The translations under genes and the position numbers were made by a program. From the NCBI RefSeq assembly GCF_029688625.1, contig NZ_JARULC010000002.1, positions 1 through 64,000 of the forward strand: a DNA stretch of 64,000 nucleotides. Reading direction: 5' to 3'. Source of the DNA: Qipengyuania marincola. Its GTDB lineage: Bacteria; Pseudomonadota; Alphaproteobacteria; Sphingomonadales; Sphingomonadaceae. The notes under the pieces were generated by a model. The model ran no database searches and was not told the DNA's origin. It saw only the letters and a program-made list of their open reading frames with translations. Positions 8,369 to 17,107 of this stretch are shown in pieces (position 1 is the stretch's first letter; each line of letters begins with the position of its first letter).

Positions 8369-9117
8369 CGGCCTTTCTCCTCGGCCAGCCGCTCTTGTGC
8401 TGCCGCACTATCGACGTCGACCAGCGTGCCAAGCATCTGCAAATACGCGACGAGCGCGTCCATTTCGGTAAGCTTGCTCGGATCACCATCAAAATCGCGA
8501 ACCTGCGCCTTGGGGTAGCGCTGCTGGAAATCCTCGACATCGCCGCCGCTATCGGGATCGGCCTGAAGGATCATGTCCGCCATCGCCTCGCCAATATCGC
8601 GATCCGAGTAGGGCACGCCCACTCGGCGCAAGGCTACCAGCATATCAAAGGCGTTGTCGGTATTGAGCGGTGTTTCACCAAGGAACGAGTACTTCGGCAT
8701 GATGCTTTCCGGCACCACGCTTTGCGGATCCTCGAGATGCTGGACGTGCCATTCGTCCGAATACCGGCCGCCGACGCGCGCCAAGTCAGGCCCGGTGCGC
8801 TTCGATCCCCATTGGAAGGGGTGATCATACATGCTCTCGGCGGCCAGGCTGTAATGCCCGTAGCGCTCCACCTCGTCGCGGAACGGACGGATCATCTGGC
8901 TGTGGCAGGCATAGCAGCCTTCACGCACGTAAATGTTGCGCCCCGCTTGCTCCAGCGGCGTGTAGGGTCGCATTCCTTCTACTTCCTCGATCGTATTGTC
9001 GATCCAGAACAAAGGCGCAATCTCAACGATGCCCCCGATCGACACTGCGATAAAGGAGAAGATCGCGAGTAGGTTAATGTTCTTTTCCAGCTTCTTATGC
9101 TGGGTAGCGAGGCCCAT
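8365..9117 (-). CDS. ccoO: cbb3-type cytochrome oxidase subunit II, monoheme cytochrome c CcoO
   Basis: This is a 250-residue membrane-anchored cytochrome c. An N-terminal helix (about residues 15-37) is followed by [17 protein letters not shown], which carries the CxxCH heme site and the conserved family context, and later by [17 protein letters not shown] sequence. It transfers electrons from CcoP to CcoN. ATG 9117 lies 11 bases after the ccoN stop. Length fits the family, and the order N-O-Q-P is canonical. Confidence 0.96.
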   Translation of the reverse strand: MGLATQHKKLEKNINLLAIFSFIAVSIGGIVEIAPLFWIDNTIEEVEGMRPYTPLEQAGRNIYVREGCYACHSQMIRPFRDEVERYGHYSLAAESMYDHPFQWGSKRTGPDLARVGGRYSDEWHVQHLEDPQSVVPESIMPKYSFLGETPLNTDNAFDMLVALRRVGVPYSDRDIGEAMADMILQADPDSGGDVEDFQQRYPKAQVRDFDGDPSKLTEMDALVAYLQMLGTLVDVDSAAAQERLAEEKGR

Positions 9118-9128
9118 GACGATCTATC

Positions 9129-10805
9129 CTATTCTGCAGGTTCGGGCGAAGCCGAGCCTGCAATGGGTCGGTCTTTATCGGGGTCATAAGCGGGCATGGC
9201 TCCCATCGGCTTTTCCTCGCGGAGCCTGCCGCCGATGGTCATCCAGACATTGTAGCCCATGATGATCGCTCCGCTGAGATACATGACGCCTCCCAATGCG
9301 CGGATGATATAAAGCTCATGCAGCGCGGCGACCGTCTCTGCAAAGCTGTTCACGAGATAACCGTCAGGCCCGTATTCACGCCACATCAGCCCTTGCGTAA
9401 TGCCCGCCACCCACATGCTTGCCGCATAGAAAACGATGCCGAGCGTCGCGAGCCAGAAGTGCCAATTGATCAGCCGCAGCGAATACATGCGCTCCCGCTT
9501 CCACAGACGCGGAACAAGGAAGTAGACCGCCGCGAAACTGATGAGCCCATTCCAACCCAGCGCTCCGGAATGCACATGGCCAACGGTCCAGTCAGTATAG
9601 TGCGACAGCGAGTTCACTGCCTTGATACTGAGCATAGGTCCTTCGAAGGTCGCCATGCCGTAGAATGCCATCGCCATGACCATCATGCGAATGATCGGAT
9701 CGGTGCGGACTTTGTCCCATGCCCCGTTAAGGGTCATCAGGCCGTTTATCATGCCCCCCCAGCTCGGCATCCACAGGATCACGGAGAAGACCATGCCGAG
9801 CGTCTGCGCCCAATCGGGCAGTGCCGTGTAGTGGAGATGGTGGGGTCCAGCCCAGATGTAGAGAAAGATCAGCGACCAGAAGTGAATGATCGAGAGACGA
9901 TAGCTATAGACCGGTCGCTCGGCCTGCTTCGGCACGAAGTAATACATCATCGCGAGGAATGGCACGGTGAGGAAGAACGCGACCGCGTTATGACCATACC
10001 ACCACTGCGTCAGCGCGTCCTGGACCCCAGCAAAGGCCGAGAAGGACAGCGACCCGTTCCAAGCAACGGGCACTGCGAGGTTGTTAACGATGTGCAACAT
10101 AGCGATGGTGATGATGAACGAGAGGTAGAACCAGTTCGCGACGTAGATGTGCGGTTCTTTCCGGCGAGCCAGCGTGCCTACGAAGACGATCAAGTAGGCG
10201 ACCCAGACAATAGTGAGCCAAAGGTCTACGTACCATTCGGGCTCGGCATATTCGCGGCTCTGGGTGACGCCAAAAAGATAGCCCGATGCCGCCAGGACGA
10301 TAAACAGTTGGTAGCCCCAGAACACGAACCGAGCGAGCGCCGGAAACGCCAGCTGAGCGCGACAGGTGCGCTGGACGACGTAGAAGCTGCTTGCGATGAG
10401 AATGTTACCCCCGAAAGCGAAGATCACCGCAGATGTATGGAGTGGGCGCACACGGCCGAAATTGAAGTAGGGCTCGATATTGAGCTGCGGGAACGCCAAC
10501 TGCGACGCGATGAAGACACCCGCGAGAAGGCCAACGAGAGCCCAGAACATCGTAGCCAGAACACCCCAGCGGACAGGGTCATCGTCGTATCTTGATGGTC
10601 CTTCGGGCATTTTGAAGAACCCCTGCGCCTTACCCAGTGGATCAAAACGTGAGGCGGTCACCCAAATCATCACGAAAGCTAGAATACCCAGAATTGTCGC
10701 ATGCGCGGCGAAGCCGGTGTCACGGGCAGTCCCTGCGAGAATGACGGAAAGGACTAGGACGACGAACCAAAGAGCAACGCGTCCAAGGGCGGCTTCTGCC
10801 TGCAT
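9129..10805 (-). CDS. ccoN: cbb3-type cytochrome oxidase catalytic subunit I CcoN
   Basis: This 558-residue heme-copper oxidase subunit has about 12-14 transmembrane helices. Visible landmarks are the low-spin heme region [15 protein letters not shown], the [10 protein letters not shown] segment with the CuB and cross-linked Tyr/His environment, [14 protein letters not shown] (CuB histidine pair), and [19 protein letters not shown] with the heme-ligand histidines. It reduces O2 to water with high affinity and pumps protons. ATG 10805 has a CGGAG site upstream. An FNR-type box at 10860-10873 lies about 60 bases upstream of the start codon. Confidence 0.97.
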   Translation of the reverse strand: MQAEAALGRVALWFVVLVLSVILAGTARDTGFAAHATILGILAFVMIWVTASRFDPLGKAQGFFKMPEGPSRYDDDPVRWGVLATMFWALVGLLAGVFIASQLAFPQLNIEPYFNFGRVRPLHTSAVIFAFGGNILIASSFYVVQRTCRAQLAFPALARFVFWGYQLFIVLAASGYLFGVTQSREYAEPEWYVDLWLTIVWVAYLIVFVGTLARRKEPHIYVANWFYLSFIITIAMLHIVNNLAVPVAWNGSLSFSAFAGVQDALTQWWYGHNAVAFFLTVPFLAMMYYFVPKQAERPVYSYRLSIIHFWSLIFLYIWAGPHHLHYTALPDWAQTLGMVFSVILWMPSWGGMINGLMTLNGAWDKVRTDPIIRMMVMAMAFYGMATFEGPMLSIKAVNSLSHYTDWTVGHVHSGALGWNGLISFAAVYFLVPRLWKRERMYSLRLINWHFWLATLGIVFYAASMWVAGITQGLMWREYGPDGYLVNSFAETVAALHELYIIRALGGVMYLSGAIIMGYNVWMTIGGRLREEKPMGAMPAYDPDKDRPIAGSASPEPAE

Positions 10806-10834
10806 GTAATGCTCCGAAAAATTTTCGGGCAGCC

Positions 10835-11584
10835 TTATTCGGACGACTCGGATCGTGCATTGATCTGAGTCAATTTTCGAAAACTTTCTGCTTTTCCAGA
10901 TTTTAGCTTCGCCAGGTCACGGAGGCGATGGGGCGAGAGTATCGAGACTTCCGATCTGCCCTTGGTGTCGATGACCCCTTGCTCCCGAAGCTCGGTAAAC
11001 TGACGACTTACGGTCTCAAGCGTCAGTCCCAGACTGTCGGCTATCTCGCGCCGGGACATCGGTAGATCGATAGATGTGACGCCCGCCTGCTCGTTGCCGA
11101 TGCGCTGTCCCATCGACTCGAGAAAACTTGCGACGCGCTCAAACGCTGTCTTGCGACCCAAAAGAACGGACATCTCATTACAGTAGTCGAGGGCGGCGAG
11201 CGCGCGGTCGAAAATGACCATTATGGCATCGCTATCCGAAGCAATAGTCCGAACGAGATCATCTATCGGGAATGCAAGGATCTTGGTGTCGGTGAGACCG
11301 CTCAGATAATATTGCACTGTGCGGCCATCCGGAAGCAGCAGAATATCGCCCTTCAGTGCGAAAGCTACGATCTGTTCTCGATCGGAACCGGCATGGCCGA
11401 CCAGTTTCGCCGCCCCATCCGCAACGAAAATGACCCATCGATGTGTTTCGGAAGCAAACTCGGTATTGACACCGCGCGGAAGTTCGAGCTCGCGCCCGGA
11501 TGATTTCAGGTGCGACATCTTTGATTGCGTTAGGCTAGATGGCAGGATCGCGGTGAAGAAGCGATGCAGATCGTTGTCCGACAA
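10835..11584 (-). CDS. CRP/FNR-family transcriptional regulator without an evident Fe-S cysteine set
   Basis: The protein has an N-terminal cyclic-nucleotide-like beta barrel and a C-terminal winged helix with [22 protein letters not shown], where ETVSR is the FNR-type DNA recognition sequence. The frame opens at TTG 11656. I prefer the TTG at 11584 because GGAG lies about 8 bases before it and the 11656 codon has no ribosome site; an ATG at 11518 would cut into the sensor fold. From 11584 the only cysteine is one in the dimerisation helix region, so this looks like a FixK/DNR-type rather than an oxygen-sensing FNR protein. Start confidence is low, family confidence high. Confidence 0.8.
   Translation of the reverse strand: MSDNDLHRFFTAILPSSLTQSKMSHLKSSGRELELPRGVNTEFASETHRWVIFVADGAAKLVGHAGSDREQIVAFALKGDILLLPDGRTVQYYLSGLTDTKILAFPIDDLVRTIASDSDAIMVIFDRALAALDYCNEMSVLLGRKTAFERVASFLESMGQRIGNEQAGVTSIDLPMSRREIADSLGLTLETVSRQFTELREQGVIDTKGRSEVSILSPHRLRDLAKLKSGKAESFRKLTQINARSESSE
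10860..10873. promoter_or_regulatory. FNR/FixK box upstream of ccoN
   Basis: The sequence TTGATCTGAGTCAA fits the TTGAY-N4-RTCAA consensus exactly (read on the minus strand as TTGAC-N4-ATCAA). It is centred about 61 bases before the ccoN ATG, so a class II site at -41.5 would put the transcript start about 20 bases before the ATG. It lies within the last codons of the upstream CRP/FNR-family gene, so the oxidase promoter is embedded in a regulator's coding end. Confidence 0.8.
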
Positions 11585-11642
11585 GGTCCAGGCTCCGGGG
11601 AAATATTGCCGGCTACCGTGGGAGAGTTCATGGCTGCAGTCT

Positions 11643-11656
11643 TTGAGGCAGATCAA
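11643..11656. promoter_or_regulatory. Imperfect FNR-type box at the 5' end of the CRP/FNR gene
   Basis: On the minus strand this reads TTGATCTGCCTCAA: one perfect half-site (TTGAT) and one half-site with a single mismatch (CTCAA for ATCAA). It covers the alternative TTG start at 11656, which supports the shorter start for the regulator and would allow control by FNR or autoregulation. Confidence 0.4.
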
Positions 11657-11712
11657 ATTGGTTCGAATTAGCGACCGTTAAACGGTTTCAAACGACTGGA
11701 TCGAGCCTAGAG

Positions 11713-12486
11713 TCATTTTGCGAGCGCCTCGAGCACCTCGCGACGTCTTACGGTGACTCTTCTACGTCCTGACATTGCGATCACGCCTTCGTCGCGGAAC
11801 TTGGTGAATTGGCGACTCACCGTCTCGATTGTGAGACCCAGAATATCCGCAATTTGCTGTCGGGACATGGGAAGCTCGAAATGATCATTATCCTGCGGAG
11901 ACGCATAGCCGCACATTGGCGCGGTATTTCGAGAGAAGATTTCAAGGAGCAACGTGGCGAGTCTTTCCTCGGCGTTTAAGCGCCCGAGAAGCAACATCCA
12001 GCGTCTGGTCTTATCGAGTTCGCTTAAAGTGCGTTCTAACAATTTGCGTTCCAGACGGGGATGTTCGTGCGCAAAGCGTTCGAAATCCATGCGCCGGAAG
12101 ACACAGACCACGACCTCTCCAAGGGCATCCGCACTGTATGGAGAGGTCTCACCGAACGGCCGACCGATGAAATCCGAAGGATAGGCCAGTCCGAGTATCT
12201 GTTCGCGACCATCGCTCGTCTGGGTCGAAAGTTTCATTACGCCTGAAACGACGTTCGCGACAAATATTGCCTCTTCGCCTTCCCATAAAAGCGTTTCGCC
12301 CGGGTCTAGGTGCCTTCTGCGCCCGATCCCGTTAAGAAGCTCAACCTCATGATCATCAAGGTCGGCACAGATCGCCCGGTTCCGAACGGAACAGGCCTGA
12401 CAGAAATTAAGGTCATTTCGCTGCTCTGCGTTTTCTGACAGGACCGATACAGCTTCGTCCGGTGATCTTTCCGAGATATTCGCCAT
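11713..12486 (-). CDS. FNR-type oxygen-sensing regulator (FnrL-like)
   Basis: From ATG 12486 this is a 257-residue CRP/FNR protein. The N-terminus has C29, C32 and C40 (FCQACSVRNRAIC), and the sensor domain has C128 (VVVCVF), giving four candidate ligands for an O2-labile [4Fe-4S] cluster as in FNR. The C-terminal helix-turn-helix PMSRQQIADILGLTIETVSRQF has the FNR recognition residues. The frame runs to a TTG at 12519, but ATG 12486 is a better start. It is the likely activator at the ccoN box, and it is followed on the same strand by the second CRP/FNR gene. Confidence 0.88.
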   Translation of the reverse strand: MANISERSPDEAVSVLSENAEQRNDLNFCQACSVRNRAICADLDDHEVELLNGIGRRRHLDPGETLLWEGEEAIFVANVVSGVMKLSTQTSDGREQILGLAYPSDFIGRPFGETSPYSADALGEVVVCVFRRMDFERFAHEHPRLERKLLERTLSELDKTRRWMLLLGRLNAEERLATLLLEIFSRNTAPMCGYASPQDNDHFELPMSRQQIADILGLTIETVSRQFTKFRDEGVIAMSGRRRVTVRRREVLEALAK

Positions 12487-12533
12487 ACTGTGATCACTCT
12501 GCAATTGAGATATCCGCAACGCGCGGGGCGGAC

Positions 12534-12956
12534 CTAAGCCACCCGATCAGTCCTGAGCGGCTGTCGCACGTCGACGATCCGCAGGCAGCGTTCTCTACCA
12601 GAACGATCGGGCCAGTCGATCGCTGACCCTGCTCGCATTCCGATGAGACCGGCGCCCACGAGGGTCAGCACGGAGAGACGGTTCTCGTCCATGTTCGCAT
12701 CGCGCGGCCATACCAGTTGAACCTTGCGCCGGCCGCCTGATCGCTCATCGACGAATTCGACCTCCGAATCCATGGTCACAATGTCCGGAGGCAAGTCTTC
12801 GGCTGCCACCACATCAGCGCGGTCCAGTTCCTCGCAGAGCTTTCCCGCTACATCGGGACTGCGCTCTTCGATAGACATCGCCAAGTCGTAGAGTGCGTCA
12901 GCTTCAGAATCGATAACGTGAATGGTCGGCTTCTCGCCGAGTTGAGAGGTAGTCAT
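12534..12956 (-). CDS. rnk: Rnk-like nucleoside diphosphate kinase regulator (GreA/GreB C-terminal fold)
   Basis: From ATG 12956 this protein has 140 residues. The middle and C-terminal part ([26 protein letters not shown], then [14 protein letters not shown]) matches the GreA/GreB C-terminal domain as found in Rnk, which binds RNA polymerase without the Gre coiled-coil tip. The N-terminal helical part is short, as in Rnk. A GTG at 12983 is an alternative start without a ribosome site. The gene lies just upstream of the FNR gene on the same strand. A general role in transcription or nucleotide-pool control is the family expectation. Confidence 0.75.
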   Translation of the reverse strand: MTTSQLGEKPTIHVIDSEADALYDLAMSIEERSPDVAGKLCEELDRADVVAAEDLPPDIVTMDSEVEFVDERSGGRRKVQLVWPRDANMDENRLSVLTLVGAGLIGMRAGSAIDWPDRSGRERCLRIVDVRQPLRTDRVA

Positions 12957-13225
12957 TTTTCGTAACTCGCTTGGGAGCCGCACGAAGTTCGCGGCAGGGC
13001 TGTCGATCGTCCGGGAGCCTCGCCCCGGACCGGATCACGGCCGTAGAGACGAGGCGTGCGCCCGTGCGGGCAGCTGACCTGCGTGCGCGAGATGTCGGTC
13101 AAAGTGTAGCGAAAAGACCATGCCGTACATGTGGGCGCGAACTTTGGTTTAGTCAAATGACAACTGACCGATCGTCTCGTCGACAATTGCGAGACTTTCG
13201 TGTCAGGGACGCCTATCAATGGGAA

Positions 13226-14233
13226 ATGATGAACTTTCCTTCCTTTGGATCCAAGCGCGGACCAGACCTCGCTATCGATCTCGGCACTGCCAACATGCGT
13301 ATCATGGTGCGAGGCGAAGGTGTGGTCTTCGACGAACCATCCTTGTGCTATTACGACAAGGCTGGCGGCCAGATGAAGCTGATTGCAGCGGGTCGGGATG
13401 TTTTGGCGATGGTTGATCGGGCTCCCGGAACTCATGTGGTCCGCCGTCCTCTCGCCCGCGGCGTTCTGCAGGATATGGAAGCCGCCGCCGCATTGCTTGC
13501 GCATGGATTGTCTTCTGTGGTTGGCAAGAAGCGCAGAGGGGGTCTTCCAGCCATGATCGGTATTCCGGCGGATGCCACGAAGGCGGAAGCAAATGCATTG
13601 ATCGCTGCCGCGGACGATGCCGGCTTCGGGAGGATCGAACTGGTGCGCGAGCCTTTTGCAGCGGCTATCGGGGCAGAACTTCCCGTCCGCGAAGCGCGCG
13701 CGTCCATGGTCGTCGAATGCGGCGCCGGAACGACCGAGGTTGCGGTCTTCTCGATCGACGGACAATGCCGTTCGCGCTCCGTGCGTTTGGGCGGTCTCGG
13801 CCTCGACGAGGCGATTACCGAACACCTTCATCTGAGGCATCACTTTCTCATAGGCAAAATCACCGCCGAGACGTTGAAGAAGCATCTCGCTCAAGATTGT
13901 GCCGAGGACGCGGAAGTGGAAATCAGAGGCCGATCACTGCACAATGGTCTTCCAGGAACGTTGACCTTGCCGGTTTCCGAGTTCCATCCCGTGTTGAAGC
14001 GACACTTCGGTCGTTTCGCTGATGCCGCCCGGCTGGTGGTGGGTGAGATATCTCCCGATCTTGCCGCCGACCTGCTGAGCGAGCGCGTTGTCGCCACGGG
14101 CGGCGGGATCTGCGCAAAGTTCTTGGCTGAAGCGATCACCGCGGAGTGCGGTGTTCCGGTCACCATCGCCAACGATCCTTCCGGTTGTGTTTCGCGCGGC
14201 CTGATGCAGTTATTGGAGGAGCGCGCTGCCTAA
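13226..14233 (+). CDS. MreB-like actin homologue (orphan paralogue)
   Basis: This is a 335-residue protein of the MreB/actin fold. DLAIDLGTANMRI is the phosphate-1 loop, VECGAGTTEVAVFSI is phosphate 2, and VVATGGGICAKFLAE is the adenosine motif. It is shorter than canonical MreB (about 347), and the core sequence is diverged: EPFAAAIGAELPV replaces the usual EPMAAAIGAGLPV. mreC and mreD are not adjacent, so it is probably a second copy and not the cell-shape mreB. ATG 13226 and ATG 13229 are both preceded by GGGA. The frame is open from 12971, but the upstream part lacks MreB features. Function of the paralogue is unknown. Confidence 0.78.
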   Translation: MMNFPSFGSKRGPDLAIDLGTANMRIMVRGEGVVFDEPSLCYYDKAGGQMKLIAAGRDVLAMVDRAPGTHVVRRPLARGVLQDMEAAAALLAHGLSSVVGKKRRGGLPAMIGIPADATKAEANALIAAADDAGFGRIELVREPFAAAIGAELPVREARASMVVECGAGTTEVAVFSIDGQCRSRSVRLGGLGLDEAITEHLHLRHHFLIGKITAETLKKHLAQDCAEDAEVEIRGRSLHNGLPGTLTLPVSEFHPVLKRHFGRFADAARLVVGEISPDLAADLLSERVVATGGGICAKFLAEAITAECGVPVTIANDPSGCVSRGLMQLLEERAA

Positions 14234-14295
14234 CTCTCGGCGGCAGTGTTTCGACAGGGTTACTCTTGCAGAACAGTTCTCGCTTTTTTGGAAGC

Positions 14296-15276
14296 ATGTG
14301 GTCGCGCGCCTACGTGCTCCTTACCTTCACCGCTCTGTTCTGGGCTGGTAACGCAATCGTTGCGCGTGCGGCGCGCGAACTAGTCCCTCCCGTCGCCCTG
14401 GCGTTCTGGAGATGGACGATTGCCCTGGCTATCATTCTGCCATTCGCATGGGGCCATTTGCGGCGGGATGCTCCTGTCATTCGGGCGAACTGGAAAATGC
14501 TGCTTGTGCTTGGCGCTCTCGGCATTGGTGCCTTCAACACGCTGCTTTACACCGGCTTGCAGGAGACCACCGCGCTCAACGCCATGTTGCTGCAGTCGGG
14601 CCAGCCTGCCCTCATTCTGTTTCTTGGCGCGATCTTCATGGGCGACAGAACGACGCTGCGCCAGATCGTCGGCGCCGCCATCGCTCTGACCGGCGTGCTT
14701 TGGATCATCGCTCGGGGTAACGTCGACGTTCTCGGTACCCTGAGCTTCAACGAAGGCGACCTCGTCATCGGCCTCGCAGTGTGCTTTTGGGCGATCTACG
14801 CAGTAATGCTACGTCATCGCCCGACGATCCATCCCCTCAGCCTTTTCGCAGTGACCTTGGTCATCGGTATAGCCGAAATTGCGCCGTTCTATGCGCTGGA
14901 ACTCAGTTCCGACCGACATATCGTTTTGCAGCAGGAAAGCCTGCTGGCGATCGGATATGTTTCGATTTTTCCGTCTATCCTTGCCTACCTCTTCTTCAAC
15001 AGGGGCGTGGAACTTATCGGGTCCGCCGGAACCGGAATGTATATGAACATCATGCCGATCATGGGAGCTGGTCTTGCGATCGTCTTCCTAGGCGAACATC
15101 TGCGAGGCTTGCGCTCTAGAAAAGGGCGTTCGATCGTCGTCGCCTTCGATCAGATACTGTCGAATTTCCGGCCTGATTTTTTCGAAGGCCCAGCGCAGGC
15201 GACCGATGATGGGATAGTTGCGGCGCACAGCATGTTTTGTTTGCGTAAGGTCGATGACACCCAAAACGCAGATTAG
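14296..15276 (+). CDS. EamA/DMT-family transporter, 3' end lost at a rearrangement junction
   Basis: This is a drug/metabolite transporter-type permease starting at ATG 14296 with GGAAG upstream. Nine or so helices with the two EamA repeats are visible up to AGLAIVFLGEHLRG, where normal proteins continue into the tenth helix. From about 15105 the frame runs antisense through the start of a different gene and ends with an unrelated hydrophilic tail of about 55 residues (KGRSIVVAFDQILSNF onward). The gene is therefore probably non-functional or altered. Substrate cannot be predicted. Up to the junction the sequence looks ordinary. Confidence 0.75.
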   Translation: MWSRAYVLLTFTALFWAGNAIVARAARELVPPVALAFWRWTIALAIILPFAWGHLRRDAPVIRANWKMLLVLGALGIGAFNTLLYTGLQETTALNAMLLQSGQPALILFLGAIFMGDRTTLRQIVGAAIALTGVLWIIARGNVDVLGTLSFNEGDLVIGLAVCFWAIYAVMLRHRPTIHPLSLFAVTLVIGIAEIAPFYALELSSDRHIVLQQESLLAIGYVSIFPSILAYLFFNRGVELIGSAGTGMYMNIMPIMGAGLAIVFLGEHLRGLRSRKGRSIVVAFDQILSNFRPDFFEGPAQATDDGIVAAHSMFCLRKVDDTQNAD

Positions 15277-15324
15277 GGCAAGAAGCAGAAAAACTGGCAA
15301 TGCCCACGCATCGTCAAGCCTCAT
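15088..15324 (-). pseudogene. 5' fragment of an FMN-binding glutamate-synthase-family gene
   Basis: The frame encodes a signal-anchor helix (LPVFLLLALICVLGVIDL) followed by RNYPIIGRLRWAFEKIRPEIRQ and EGDDDRTPFSRAQ. This is the N-terminal signature of the long (about 500 residue) membrane-anchored FMN-binding glutamate synthase-like proteins. The match stops at about 15109, and the frame ends inside antisense transporter sequence, so only about 70 of some 500 residues remain. The fragment is convergent with the truncated EamA gene, and both lost their 3' ends at the same point, as expected from one deletion. Confidence 0.75.
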
Positions 15325-15864
15325 GAGGCAAAGATCGAGCCCGCCAGGCTGATGCCGAGCACGGTAAAACGGGAAAAGAACACAAATGGCTCCGGTCTCG
15401 CAAATAAAGCGAGAATGCCCTGAGCATGTTCATGCATCGGGCTAGAAAATTGTCGATGCAACGAGCGGCATCACGGCGCATACCCCTAGAGCGCCATACG
15501 CGCTCTAGGCATGCAGGCGTGCGGTGCTGCTGGCGGCCGGAACCATCACCCCGAGACCATGATCGACTTGAGCCATGAGTGTGTAATGCGACTTTGATAT
15601 GACTAATTCAATAGGCGAGCAGTCGAACTCATCGAAACTCGAAAATAAACTTCGTTGTCGTGTTTCCAGTATCTTGTAGATCAGCATTCCTCGATGCCTT
15701 CGTCGACAATCAGAAGCTTTGTCACCAAGATCCAAATCGCAGCCCGCACGGTTTCGAAAAGCCACCCTGCCTAACATCAGTGGCAAGTGAACACCCAAGG
15801 CCAAGCGTGAGATCCCGATATGTGAGTTTGCAAAATGTGGGAATTGTCAGAACGCCGCGAGCAC
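15325..15864. other. 540-base stretch without a confident gene
   Basis: The stretch holds a perfect inverted repeat (15486-15508) and a minus-strand open frame of 99 codons at 15505-15804. That frame could also start at ATG 15687, giving a short protein beginning MLIYKILETRQRS with SKSHYTLMAQVDHGLG later. I recognise no family and its composition is not clearly coding. It lies in a region of gene debris, so it may be a remnant. Confidence 0.5.
15486..15508. repeat. Perfect inverted repeat, 9-base arms
   Basis: The arms CTAGAGCGC (15486-15494) and GCGCTCTAG (15500-15508) are perfectly complementary around a 5-base centre, with one further C-G pair outside. There is no T run on either strand, so it is not a standard intrinsic terminator. 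It may be an operator or a scar of a mobile element in this rearranged stretch. Confidence 0.6.
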
Positions 15865-16596
15865 TTACGTCTTAGCAGCGGATGTTGCGTGACCAGTTTT
15901 TTGATTCCCGGCCTTGCGACGTCTTGCTGCATGATAATCTACGCGGCGAACGATCAGTTCTAGGTCATCTGCTCCTATGTCAAACGTTTCCCCCAAATCA
16001 GCTAATGCAGCTACTATGTCTTGAGTGTGGGGAGGCGCCAGGTCTCGTTCGAGCAGAAAATGTCCAGCAAGCGGTTGAGGCTTATGGGGATAACTGTGCC
16101 CTGACCCCCGGTGAAAAACGATACCGACTATGACAAGGCAGACTGCATTTAGAGCGACTGGCAGAAATGCAAACGCAAATCCTACTGCCGCAACCTGTTG
16201 TCCTCCAATAACAGCTGTCAGTGCGGCTGCCCCTCCCGGCGGATGCAAACTACGAGTCAGCGACATACCGAGGATCGCGAGACCGACCGCCAGTCCCGCT
16301 GCGACATGCGGGATCGCTATGACTTGAGCGCAAGCCACGCCGATCAAGGCTGAAAGCGTATTTCCTCCGATAACCGGCCAAGGTTGCGCGAGTGGACTAG
16401 CTGGCACCGCAAACACCAATACTGCCGATGCGCCCATAGGCGCCACCAAGAAAAGCAGGGCGAGGCTGTCAGGCAAAAAAATCCAAGAAATCAGGCTGGT
16501 TAGGGAAATCCCTGCGATACCTCCAACGCATGCGATAAGACGATCGCGCAGAGTGGCTCCTGCAAGGATGGGAGTAAAGAAACGGCTGTAAAACAT
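15865..16596 (-). CDS. HPP-family integral membrane protein
   Basis: From ATG 16596 this is a 243-residue protein with five to six hydrophobic segments and the family motif SLHPPGGAAALTAVIGG that names the HPP domain. A cytoplasmic C-terminal tail of about 65 residues follows (PHTQDIVAALADLGETFDIG onward). HPP proteins are four-helix membrane proteins; a plastid member has been linked to nitrite transport, but bacterial roles are mostly unknown. The frame extends to a TTG at 16626, which is less likely as the start. It stands alone between gene fragments, so it may be part of an inserted segment. Confidence 0.85.
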   Translation of the reverse strand: MFYSRFFTPILAGATLRDRLIACVGGIAGISLTSLISWIFLPDSLALLFLVAPMGASAVLVFAVPASPLAQPWPVIGGNTLSALIGVACAQVIAIPHVAAGLAVGLAILGMSLTRSLHPPGGAAALTAVIGGQQVAAVGFAFAFLPVALNAVCLVIVGIVFHRGSGHSYPHKPQPLAGHFLLERDLAPPHTQDIVAALADLGETFDIGADDLELIVRRVDYHAARRRKAGNQKTGHATSAAKT

Positions 16597-16687
16597 GGTG
16601 TAACCTGGCTCACTGAACGGTGCCAATGAACCTCAGATGTGACAAGTTCGACAAAGAAGGAATTGTCCAGCCCAAAGCGCGAGCTAG

Positions 16688-17016
16688 ACAAATCTCATCG
16701 AGAGCTTGCGCAAGGTTTTCATGGAGCACCATATACCGCGCGGACTGATGGAATACCGCGGGGAGAAGGTGGACTTCGCTTCCGTCAAAGGGATGCGAGT
16801 TCTGACCGTGGAGGGCGCAAATGACCACCTTTGCCCGCCTGGCCAGACAGAAGCGGCACACGGTATTTCTCGGGGATCCCGGCGAAAGATAAGCACAACC
16901 ACATCCAGGGAGGACTTGGGCACTACGGTGTCTTCTCCGGATCGAAGTTCGCCGCTGGAATCCTCCCGGAAATTCGAACCCATATCGAAGGCCAAGTGTC
17001 GCCTATGGGGCCGATA
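16688..17016 (+). pseudogene. C-terminal fragment of a polyhydroxybutyrate depolymerase (PhaZ), frameshifted
   Basis: The frame reads TNLIESLRKVFMEHHIPRG, then VDFASVKGMRVLTVEGANDHLCPPGQTEAAH, which matches the C-terminal part of intracellular PHB depolymerases. An in-frame TAG at 16685 shows the 5' part is missing. Near 16858-16866 the match jumps to another frame (GIPAKDKHNHIQGGLGHYGVFSGSKF, then ILPEIRTHIEG), so at least one base was lost or two gained. The fragment corresponds to about 110 of roughly 400 residues. It is a decayed remnant beside the HPP gene. Confidence 0.75.
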
Positions 17017-17107
17017 GCGGAATGTCCGCTCAAAAGTGCAAACGGGTTGGAAATGCCTTTCCGCCACGGCCCATAGCACTCGCGCAACGCGCTCTAAACG
17101 CAGCGCA

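Noticed and set aside
9318..10595. 425-codon plus-strand frame
   Set aside because: It is antisense to ccoN and lacks any domain. ccoN motifs are unambiguous.
15505..15804. 99-codon minus-strand gene
   Set aside because: No family, no ribosome site recognised and location in gene debris; kept only as a note within the intergenic stretch.
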